Below, piece after piece: positions 52,887 to 60,462 of a stretch of 64,000 bases of DNA (the stretch's first letter is position 1; the number at the start of each line of letters is the position of its first letter). The notes below the pieces were generated by a model. That model saw nothing but the letters and a program-made list of their open reading frames with translations, ran no database searches and was not told the DNA's origin. The position numbers were made by a program, and so were the translations under genes. Source of the stretch: CAWCKS01 sp963763485 (GTDB lineage Bacteria > Pseudomonadota > Alphaproteobacteria > Rhizobiales > Xanthobacteraceae); assembly GCA_963763485.1 (NCBI GenBank), contig CAVXOW010000009.1:434001-498000 (forward strand), given 5' to 3'.

Positions 52887-54128
52887 ATGTGGAAACAAGC
52901 TAGACTTAAGATCAGTCTGTCCCTTGGCCTCGTCGGCCTCTTGCTCGGGCCCGCCGTGGCCCAAAACAAGGAGGTGCTGATCGGCCTGCAGTGCGACCGC
53001 ACCGGTGCCACGCAAAATGTCGGCACTGTGTTGTGCCCCGCCTATCACGACTACATCGCGCTGGTGAACAGCAAAGGCGGCATCGAGGGCTACAAGGTCA
53101 AGGTGGAAGAGATCGACCACGAGTACAAGGTGCCGCCGGCGATGGAGGCGCATGAGCGCTTCAAGAAAGACGGCGAGGTGCTCGAAGCGCTTTACGGCAC
53201 GCCGCAGACCGCCGCGCTGAACGCGAAGCTTGCGGAAGACAAGATCCCCGGCACCTCTCCGGGCTTCGGCACTTCGGCGGCCGCCGACGGCAAGAAGTTT
53301 CCCTACACCTTCCCGATCGCGGCGAGCTACTGGTCGCAGGCCGCGGCGGCGGTCAAGTTCGCCAAGGACAAGCTCGGCGGCAACCTCAAGGGCAAGAAGA
53401 TCGCCTACCTTTACTACGACAACCCGGCCGGCACCGAGCCGTTTCCAATCCTTGAGGACCTCGCCAAGTCCGAGGGCTTCGAGTTGCGGAACTTCGCGGT
53501 GCCGCCGCCCGGCCTCGAGATGGCAGCGCAGATCCTCGACATCACGGCCCGCTTCCGGCCGGATTACATCATCACCCACCTGTTCGGCCGCTCGCCGTCG
53601 GTCTCGATCAAGGAGCTGAAGGGCAAGGGCTATCCGCTGAGTAAGGTAGTGGCGCTGGTGTGGGGCGCCGCAGAAGGCGATATCGTGGCGGCCGGCGGCT
53701 TTGGCGTTGCCGAAGGTTACAATTGCCTGCAATTCGCCGGCGTCGGCGGCGATTACGCGGTGATCAAAGAGATCAACGCCATGTACAAGGCGCAAGGCAA
53801 GGAGCCACCGAAGGAGCAGGCGAACTCGGTGATCTATAATCGCGGGGTGTTCATAGCGGCGATCCACCTGGAGGCCATTCGCAATGCGATCAAGGCCAAG
53901 GGTGGGGCCGCGCCGAACGGCGAGGATGTCAAGAAGGGTATGGAGCAAATCAAGGACTTCACCCTGGGCGGGCTGGTGCCGCCGCTGAACATCACGCCTG
54001 CGGACCACGAGGGTGGCGGCTGGGTGCAGGTCTGGAGCGTGAAGGGCGGCAAGTTCCAGAAGACGACCGAGTGGTACCAGGCCTATCGCGATGTGATTCA
54101 AAAGCACCTTGCGGCGCTGACCAACTAG
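52887..54128 (+). CDS. livK: periplasmic Leu/Ile/Val-type binding protein (LivK-like)
   Basis: The ATG follows AAGGAGGAAGTC, the strongest ribosome site of the operon, fitting a protein made in excess; 413 residues. The signal peptide (MWKQARLKISLSLGLVGLLLG) ends near AVA-QN. The two lobes show IGLQCDRTGATQNVG and KKIAYLYYDNPAGTEPFPILEDL. Homologues of this branch bind aromatic or short organic acids as often as amino acids. Two hairpins follow the stop. Confidence 0.9.
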   Translation: MWKQARLKISLSLGLVGLLLGPAVAQNKEVLIGLQCDRTGATQNVGTVLCPAYHDYIALVNSKGGIEGYKVKVEEIDHEYKVPPAMEAHERFKKDGEVLEALYGTPQTAALNAKLAEDKIPGTSPGFGTSAAADGKKFPYTFPIAASYWSQAAAAVKFAKDKLGGNLKGKKIAYLYYDNPAGTEPFPILEDLAKSEGFELRNFAVPPPGLEMAAQILDITARFRPDYIITHLFGRSPSVSIKELKGKGYPLSKVVALVWGAAEGDIVAAGGFGVAEGYNCLQFAGVGGDYAVIKEINAMYKAQGKEPPKEQANSVIYNRGVFIAAIHLEAIRNAIKAKGGAAPNGEDVKKGMEQIKDFTLGGLVPPLNITPADHEGGGWVQVWSVKGGKFQKTTEWYQAYRDVIQKHLAALTN

Positions 54129-54152
54129 GTCGCGCATGCGCAACCGAAAAGC

Positions 54153-54190
54153 CAAGGCGTGACGGGGGCAACCGATCCCGTTACGCTTTG
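54153..54190 (+). terminator. hairpin after livK, first
   Basis: CAAGGCGTGACGGG pairs with CCCGTTACGCTTTG, 14 positions with two wobble pairs, around a 10-base loop. No long U-run. It probably protects the livK message end or partly terminates. Confidence 0.55.
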
Positions 54191-54199
54191 GCCGCCATC

Positions 54200-54232
54200 A
54201 AGCAGCGAACGGCGACGCGTCGTTCGCTGCTT
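54200..54232 (+). terminator. hairpin after livK, second
   Basis: AAGCAGCGAACG pairs perfectly with CGTTCGCTGCTT around a 9-base loop. With the first hairpin it makes a double structure between livK and livF, so livF is likely expressed at a lower level than livK. Confidence 0.55.
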
Positions 54233-54255
54233 CCATCGTGCTCCGGAACGGGCCC

Positions 54256-55047
54256 ATGCTCTCGATCAACAACATTGAGGTCGTTTACGACAGGGTGATC
54301 CTAGTGTTGAGAGGCGTCTCGCTCGAGGTCAAGCCAGGAACGATCGCTACCCTGCTTGGCGCGAACGGCGCAGGCAAGACCACGACTCTGAAGGCAATTT
54401 CCGGCGTGCTGCGGACCGAGCGCGGCGAAGTCACCAAAGGCTCGATTACTTTCGGCGGCCAGCGTATCGATGGGCGGCGGCCCTACGATGTCACCCAGCT
54501 CGGCATCTCGCAGGTGTTCGAGGGCCGGCGGGTGTTCGAGCATCTTACCGCTGAGGAAAACCTGATCGCCGGCGCCCACATCCAGCCGCAGTTCAGGAAG
54601 GTTCAGGACGGTATTGAACGTGTCTATGCGTATTTTCCGCTGCTGAAGGAGCGGCGTTGGCAGCAGGCCGGATACCTGTCCGGCGGCGAGCAACAGATGC
54701 TTGCGATCGGACGCGCGCTGATGTCGGAACCCCAGGTGATCTTGCTCGATGAACCCTCGCTCGGGCTGGCGCCGATGCTGGTGGAGGAAATCTTCGGCAT
54801 TGTGCAACGGCTGGTCGCGCAGGAGAAGCTCTCGGTGCTGCTAGTCGAGCAGAACGCCGCGATGGCGCTTTCAGTCGCGGAACATGGCTACGTCATGGAG
54901 ACAGGCCGCATTGTGCTCGAGGGTTCGGCCGCCTCGCTGCGCGACAATTCGGATATTCGCGAATTCTATCTCGGTCTGAACGAGCTTGGAGTGCGCAAGT
55001 CGTACCGCGACGTCAAACATTACAAGCGCCGCAAGCGCTGGCTGTGA
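54256..55047 (+). CDS. livF: branched-chain-type ABC ATPase (LivF-like)
   Basis: An ATG at 54256 (MLSINNIEVVYDRV) gives 263 residues; a GTG at 54238 is an alternative. Walker A GANGAGKTTTLKAISG, Q-loop SQVFEGRRVFEHLTAEENL, signature LSGGEQQML, Walker B ILLDEPSLGLAP, switch LVEQNAAMAL. The C-terminus is longer than usual and basic (KHYKRRKRW). Confidence 0.9.
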   Translation: MLSINNIEVVYDRVILVLRGVSLEVKPGTIATLLGANGAGKTTTLKAISGVLRTERGEVTKGSITFGGQRIDGRRPYDVTQLGISQVFEGRRVFEHLTAEENLIAGAHIQPQFRKVQDGIERVYAYFPLLKERRWQQAGYLSGGEQQMLAIGRALMSEPQVILLDEPSLGLAPMLVEEIFGIVQRLVAQEKLSVLLVEQNAAMALSVAEHGYVMETGRIVLEGSAASLRDNSDIREFYLGLNELGVRKSYRDVKHYKRRKRWL

Positions 55048-55056
55048 GTATCCATC

Positions 55057-56280
55057 ATGAGCGACTTCTATGATTCCCTGGAAACCCGCGATCCCGAAGC
55101 GCGCGAGGCAGATCTGTTTGCGCGGTTACCCTCCGTACTGCAGGCCGCGATGTCGGCGCCCGGCTATGCCGCTCATTTGAAAGGCGTCGATCCACTTGCG
55201 ATCACGAGCCGCGCGGCACTGGGGCAGCTGCCGATCCTGCGCAAATCCGACCTGCCCGCGCTGCAGAAGGCGCGCCCGCCGTTTGGCGGTTTCGTTTCGC
55301 CGCCCGCAGGTAGCTTCGCGAGGCTGTTCACTTCACCAGGGCCGATCTTCGAGCTGGAAGGCACCGAGCATGATGTCTGGCGTGGCGCGCGCTCGCTGTT
55401 CGCCGCCGGCTTCCGCAAAGGCGACATCGTGCTGAATACCTTCAGCTATCACCTCACCCCCGGCGGCTTCATTATGGATTCCGGAGCGCGTTCACTCGGT
55501 TGCGCGGTGATCCCGGCGGGGCCCGGCAATCTCGATCAACAGTTCGAATTGATCGAGGCCTATCGCCCCACCGGTTATTCCGGCACGCCGGATTTTCTGA
55601 AGATCCTTCTAGATGGCGGCGAGAAGGCCGGTCGGGACCTGTCGTCGCTGAAGCGCGCGCTCGTCGGCGGCGCAGCCTTTCCGAAATCGCTGCAGGACGA
55701 GATGAAAGCGCGCGGCATCGACGCGTACCAGTCCTACGGCACCGCGGATCTCGGCCTAGTCGCGTACGAGACGTCGGCACGCGAGGGCATGGTCATCAAC
55801 GAGGGCATCATCGTCGAGATAGTGCTGCCGGGCACCAATGATCCGGTCAGGGTTGGTGACGTCGGCGAGGTCGTCGTGACGACGCTCGATCCGCATCATC
55901 CCTGGATTAGGCTAGCGCTTGGCGATCTAAGCGCTACCCTGGTCGGCATCAGCCCGTGCGGCCGCACTAATATGCGCATCAAAGGTTGGATGGGTCGGTC
56001 CGACCAGACCACCAAGGTCAAGGGTATGTTCGTGCGGCCTGAGCAGATCGCCGAGATCGGCAAGCGTCATTCAGAGCTCGGCCGGCTCCGACTGGTCGTG
56101 ACCCGTTCCGGGGAGGTCGACGTGATGACGCTGCAGGTGGAAAGCGATTCGCGGGCCGAAGGCTTGCGCGCGGCTGTGACGGCAACGCTACGCGCCGTAA
56201 CGAAACTCGGCGGCGGCGTCGAGGTCGTTGCGCCGGGTACACTGCCAAACGACGGTAAGGTGATCGCCGATCAGCGGTAA
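55057..56280 (+). CDS. PaaK-like (phenylacetate-CoA ligase family) AMP-forming enzyme
   Basis: The protein has 407 residues and starts 9 bp after livF. Recognisable parts: LTSPGPIFELEGTEHDVWRGARSLFAAGF (P-loop region less canonical than usual), NTFSYHLTPGGFIMDSGARSLG, the adenylate site YQSYGTADLGLVAYE (about 223-237) and DQTTKVKGMFVRPEQIAEI (about 310). It lies in the PaaK/BadA-like branch, which adenylates aromatic or small organic acids. With the long-chain-type ligase it gives the operon two different CoA ligases. Confidence 0.82.
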   Translation: MSDFYDSLETRDPEAREADLFARLPSVLQAAMSAPGYAAHLKGVDPLAITSRAALGQLPILRKSDLPALQKARPPFGGFVSPPAGSFARLFTSPGPIFELEGTEHDVWRGARSLFAAGFRKGDIVLNTFSYHLTPGGFIMDSGARSLGCAVIPAGPGNLDQQFELIEAYRPTGYSGTPDFLKILLDGGEKAGRDLSSLKRALVGGAAFPKSLQDEMKARGIDAYQSYGTADLGLVAYETSAREGMVINEGIIVEIVLPGTNDPVRVGDVGEVVVTTLDPHHPWIRLALGDLSATLVGISPCGRTNMRIKGWMGRSDQTTKVKGMFVRPEQIAEIGKRHSELGRLRLVVTRSGEVDVMTLQVESDSRAEGLRAAVTATLRAVTKLGGGVEVVAPGTLPNDGKVIADQR

Positions 56281-56697
56281 CCACGCGAGTCGAGTTCAGT
56301 CGATCGCCAAGAACTAAAAATGGTCCTAGCCAACTCCTAACTCGAATCCGAAATAGTTGTTCTCTCTAGATTTTCGCAGTTAGGTTGGGTCCTACTCACA
56401 TTCCTACTCACGGCATTTTTTGAGGGCTGGTTCGATTCCCAGAGCGGCGTCATGCGTAACGAGAGTAGTGTCGACGTACTGCTAACTGTCACTCCACACT
56501 TTGTGCCGCCATCATTTCGGACCCGTTGTTAGCGGTGGCGGAGTGTCGGGTTCTGCCCGTGGACCGCAATATCTAATTGCGATAGTCTTGCTCGCTGAAT
56601 TCGTTCGCCAGGAGCAGCCTAACCCAACGAAACCACTGGATCGCGGCGTCGTGAGATATTGTCGAGGTCGATAGCCGCGCGAACTCAAGGATGCGCC
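56281..56697. other. intergenic, holds direct repeat B
   Basis: No gene is supported. The region contains repeat B at 56388 and a long upstream part shared with repeat C (CTCCTAACTCGA..., CAGTTAGG). It separates the Liv cluster from the P450 gene. Confidence 0.4.
56388..56437 (+). repeat. direct repeat B (CCTACTC...GGCATTTTTT...GCTGGTTCG)
   Basis: It reads GTCCTACTCACATTCCTACTC, ACGGCATTTTTTGAGGGCTGG and TTCGATTCC in sequence. The match with C (58374) extends left to 56333 with CTCCTAACTCGA and CAGTTAGG. The end CTGGTTCGATTCCCAG looks like a tRNA T-arm. Confidence 0.7.
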
Positions 56698-57951
56698 ATG
56701 AACCGCATGCCGATCGACATTGCCGACCCTCGCGTCGCGGCCTACGCGACACCTCTTGAAGACTTCGACGTGAGCAGGGCGCGCCTGTTTCAGACGGATG
56801 CCCAAGGGCCATTCTTCGAGCGGCTTCGCAACGAAGACCCCGTGCACTACTGCCGCCAGAGCAACGGCGGGCCCTATTGGTCGATCACCAAGTACAACGA
56901 TATTAGGCGGATCGATTCCGACCATCAGAGCTTCTCGTCTGACTCCACGTTGGGCGGCGTCACCCTGCACGACCGGCCGGACGACTTCCGCTACCCGAGC
57001 TTCATCAGCATGGACGAGCCGCTGCATCGGCCGCAGCGCATAGGGGTGGCGCCGATGTTCGTCCCGCCGAACCTCGCCCGGCTGGACGACACGATTCGCA
57101 GCCGCGCCGGCGCCATTCTCGATCGGCTTCCCCGCAACGAGACCTTTAATTGGGTGCAGCTCGTTTCCGTAGAACTGACTTCGCAGATGCTCGCCACTCT
57201 GCTCGGCTTCCCGTTCGAGGAACGGCGCCAACTCATCCGCTGGTCCAACGTCGCCACCGCCAACCTCAATGCCGGCCTGATCTCGACCGAGACGGAACGC
57301 GATGCGATCTTGCAGGAATGTGCTGATCGCTTCCTTGGCCTTTGGAACGAGCGGGTTAACGCCGAGCCAGGGCCGGACCTCATCTCCATGCTCGCGCACT
57401 CACCGGCAACGCGGAACATGGACAGGCGCAACTTCCTGGGCAACATCCTGCTGCTAATCGTCGGAGGCAACGACACGACGCGCAACTCGATCAGCGGCGG
57501 ACTGTTGGCGCTCAACCGTTTCCCCGACCAGTACCGCAAGCTGCGCGACGATCCTTCCCTCGTCGACAACATGGTGCCGGAAATCATCCGCTGGCAGACA
57601 CCGGTGTCTTACATGCGCCGCACGGCGCTCCACGACGTCGAGTTCGGCGGCAAAATGATCCGGAAGGGTGACAAGGTTCTGATGTGGTACGCCTCCGGCA
57701 ACCGCGACGAGGACATGTTCGAGCGGCCGGACGACTTCATCGTCGACAGGCGGAACGCCCGGAACCACATCTCCTTCGGTTTCGGCATCCACCGCTGCCT
57801 CGGCCTGCGTCTCGCCGAGATGCAATTGCGCGTGCTCTGGCAGGAAATTATGAAACGCTTCCCGGTCATCGAGGTGGTGGGCGAGCCGAAGCGTATTTTG
57901 TCGAGCTTGCTGCGCGGCTACGAGGAGCTGCCGGTGCGCATACCGGCGTAA
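56698..57951 (+). CDS. cytochrome P450 (soluble, class I type)
   Basis: The ATG at 56698 gives 417 residues without a membrane anchor. I-helix GGNDTTRNSISG (about 256-267) has the Asp-Thr pair for oxygen activation; K-helix EIIRW (Glu, Arg about 295); heme loop FGFGIHRCLGLRLAE with Cys about 367. DEPLHRPQRIGVAPMF is the C-helix region. It resembles CYP111/CYP153-like monooxygenases of proteobacteria, which hydroxylate terpenes or alkanes. No ferredoxin or reductase gene is adjacent. It stands between repeats B and C. Confidence 0.92.
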   Translation: MNRMPIDIADPRVAAYATPLEDFDVSRARLFQTDAQGPFFERLRNEDPVHYCRQSNGGPYWSITKYNDIRRIDSDHQSFSSDSTLGGVTLHDRPDDFRYPSFISMDEPLHRPQRIGVAPMFVPPNLARLDDTIRSRAGAILDRLPRNETFNWVQLVSVELTSQMLATLLGFPFEERRQLIRWSNVATANLNAGLISTETERDAILQECADRFLGLWNERVNAEPGPDLISMLAHSPATRNMDRRNFLGNILLLIVGGNDTTRNSISGGLLALNRFPDQYRKLRDDPSLVDNMVPEIIRWQTPVSYMRRTALHDVEFGGKMIRKGDKVLMWYASGNRDEDMFERPDDFIVDRRNARNHISFGFGIHRCLGLRLAEMQLRVLWQEIMKRFPVIEVVGEPKRILSSLLRGYEELPVRIPA

Positions 57952-58660
57952 GGCGAACACTCGCGTCACGGGGAGTGCCCAAGGTAACGATTTTGAAGTG
58001 TCGCGAATGTCTGCGACGCGAGCACAAGCGTCTTCAGAACTCGAATAGCATTGCAGTGTTCGACATGCTCAAGGTCCGTACTCCGCCGAAATTGCGCGAT
58101 TTCCTCGCCACTTAGCTGCTGCGCGCAAGGTGAAATCTGGGAGGGGGGAGTATGACCGTAGCGGACCAGTGAATTGAACCCCCGACGAAGGTGCGGACCG
58201 CGTTAGAAAAGCTCCAATTTTTGAGTTTTCAATTCTTGGTATCGAGCTTGGTTCGATTCCTTGCCGACAAAACAAAGCGATATCTAACAATTTGGTGCCG
58301 TTCGCTACCCGGCCGGCTCCTAACTCGATAGGTAAGTACTTATTTCGTTGCACTTTTCTCAGTTAGGTTTTCAACCCTACTCACATTCCTACTCACGACA
58401 TTTTGGAGGGCTGGTTCGGTACCTAGGGGCGGGTTATTGCTGCCCGCCGAGGGACGCAGTGCGGATGTATGTTCTGCGATGCGCGTCAAGCGGATGGAGC
58501 GCAGGAGGCCATTGACTCTGCACCAATTTTTCTGGGACTCGATCTGGCGGAAAGGGTGGCATCGCTAATTCGTGACGCAGGGATCCTCTTCGCGTATTCT
58601 TAGCACTCTCAAGTGAAGTTGATGCTAAAGTGTGCTTGACCCAACGTTGAGGTTGGCCAA
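57952..58660. other. intergenic, holds direct repeat C
   Basis: No secure gene. A short frame from a GTG at 57975 (46 residues) has no ribosome site. Repeat C lies at 58374. The AT content is higher than in the flanks. Confidence 0.35.
58374..58422 (+). repeat. direct repeat C (CCTACTC...GACATTTT...GCTGGTTCG)
   Basis: It reads CCCTACTCACATTCCTACTC, then ACGACATTTTGGAGGGCTGG, then TTCGG. The shared stretch with B begins at about 58317 (CTCCTAACTCGA) and includes CTCAGTTAGGTT. Copies B and C enclose only the P450 gene. Confidence 0.7.
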
Positions 58661-58762
58661 ATGCAAAAAGAGAAGGCGCTGAACAACCTGCTGGTTTTAG
58701 TCGAGTGGGCGTTTGTCTTTGCCGTTTTGGTTTTTGCGGCCTCTGCTAAGGTCAAACTATGA
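58661..58762 (+). CDS. possible membrane microprotein, 33 aa
   Basis: ATG with GAGG about nine bases upstream encodes MQKEKALNNLLVLVEWAFVF and then a hydrophobic end with AKVKL. One membrane helix. Lys-rich start and low GC differ from the neighbours. It ends 22 bp from the DmsC-like stop, tail to tail. Weak call. Confidence 0.3.
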   Translation: MQKEKALNNLLVLVEWAFVFAVLVFAASAKVKL

Positions 58763-58784
58763 TGGCCGGTTCGGTCTGGTGGAC

Positions 58785-59729
58785 TCATCGATCGTAGTAC
58801 AGAGCTACGACGTGTCGCGCCTCTGCAAAGAATAGCCAACGTTCGACCAACATCCCGGTCGCCTGCAGAGCGACCGCGACGACGGAGGCCGCGATGGCAA
58901 GGACACCGCCGCTGGCGAGCGCGACAGCGATTGCAGTGAGCGGCAAGGCAAATGCCAAGGCATGGACGATAAGCCTCAGCTTTTTGGCGTGCTTGCGAGC
59001 TACCCGGTAGCCCATTTCCTTCAACACATAGTTCTCTTCCGTGTGCGGCCACTCGATCGACCGCACGGTGCCGCCTTTGAGACCGGTCGCGCTGTTCGGG
59101 CGTCGCCGGACTGTCAGCGCATCGTTGTGGCGCCATGTGGCGGTCTTCCAGATCCAGCCGATCGCGATTGCGAGCGCCGCACAAACTGCCGCGGCGCCGC
59201 GCGCGTCCTCGGCGAAGAGGCGCAGACGTCATGTTTAGGAGCACCGCTCCCGTCATGAGCGAGAAGATCAGATAGCCGGGCGCCGTGAAGCGGCTGTGCC
59301 ACTCGGGGATCGGCTTCAGCGAGGCGTAGATCATGCCGGTGGTGAACACCGTGACGAGCGCGCCGATCGCGGCTGCGGCGCCGGCCGCACGGCACGAATC
59401 CGTCGGTGCGGCCGAGGATCACCCAGCCGATACCGAACATCGCCGCCGGCACGTAGGTCACGACGCTCATCGACGCCTTCGCGCGACAGCCAGGACGACC
59501 GCCATTGCGAGAACGCGCGCCACGCCCGCTCCGGGCGGCCGAGATGCACCGTCGAGGAGAGCAGCCCGGCCGTGATCAAGCGCGAGCGCAAGCCCGAGCC
59601 GACGACAGGCCGAGCCAGCGGTCCGGCGCGAACTGGCCAGACGCGGCGGAGAGGCCCAAGCAGCGCGAGCAGCCCGTAGCCGGCGCCGGTCGCGGTCGTG
59701 AAGAAGATGACGGAGAACGCCGGATGCAT
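58785..59729 (-). pseudogene. DmsC/NrfD-type membrane anchor subunit, several frameshifts
   Basis: The start at 59729 (MHPAFSVIFFTTATGAGYGLLALL) lies 2 bp after the FeS-subunit stop. Successive pieces in different frames give LITAGLLSSTVHLGRPERAWRAFSQWRSSWLSREGV, then TYVPAAMFGIGWVILGRTDGF, MIYASLKPIPEWHSRFTAPGYL, and finally EWPHTEENYVLKEMGYRVARKHA with the last helices. Together they make a complete DmsC-like protein of about 310 residues that would pass electrons between quinone and the FeS subunit. At least four indels interrupt it. Confidence 0.7.
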
Positions 59730-59731
59730 GG

Positions 59732-60462
59732 TCAGCGCGACAGCAGCCTGTCGACCCAGCCGAGGAAGCCGCCTTCCGCTGACCGGCTCCAGCGCCGGCG
59801 CCTCGCTGCTGGCGCGTTGCGGGCGCGCGGCGGCAGGTATTTGTTGGTGGGCCGGTAGCCCAGCTCCGGCATCAGGTCGACGCCGCCGCGCTCGGCGACG
59901 AGCTGCGAGACGGCCGAACTCGGGATCGCCGAGATCGCCGAAATGCCGCGCGCTCGGTCGGGCAGGCGGCGACGCAGGCCGGGCACGCGGTCGATCTCGG
60001 CGAGGTTCTCGTTGTAGATGCGGTCGACGCACAGCGTGCATTTCTTCATGACGCCGACTTCGGTGTCGAACTCGCGCGCGCCGTAGGGACAGGCCCAGCT
60101 GCACAGCTTGCAGCCGATGCACTTGTCCTCGTCGACGAGCACGATCCCGTCGGAGGTGCGCTTGTAGGATGCGCCGGTCGGGCAGACCGTGACGCAGGCC
60201 GGGTTTTCGCAATGCAGGCAGGAGCGCGGGAAGTGCACCGTGCGGCTCCCGCCATCCTGTGGTCTGCTCATAGGTGTGGACGCGATTGAACCAGACGCCG
60301 TCGGCGCCTGCGCCGTAGGGCGTCGATGTCGGTCAGCGGCGCCATGTGCCCGCCGGTGTTCCATTCCTTGCAACTGGTGACGCAGGCCTGGCAGCCGACG
60401 CAGGTGTCGAGGTCGATGACGAGGCCGAGCTTCTTCCCGGTCGACTGCGGCACGCTGGTCAT
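59732..60462 (-). pseudogene. DmsB-type iron-sulfur subunit, frameshifted
   Basis: The start at 60462 (MTSVPQSTGKKLGLVIDLD) leads to the first cluster CVGCQACVTSCKEWN. After HMAPLTDID the frame slips; the next frame gives CLHCENPACVTVCPTGA, CIGCKLCSWACPYGA and CTLCVDRIYNENL, then slips again where a last Cys group is expected, and ends at 59732. These four Cys groups hold the four [4Fe-4S] clusters of DmsB-like proteins, which carry electrons from the Mo subunit to the membrane anchor. Confidence 0.75.

Noticed and set aside
57975..58115. 46-codon frame from a GTG with two Cys (KCRECLRREHK)
   Set aside because: No proper ribosome site spacing and no family; the two Cys alone do not make a case.
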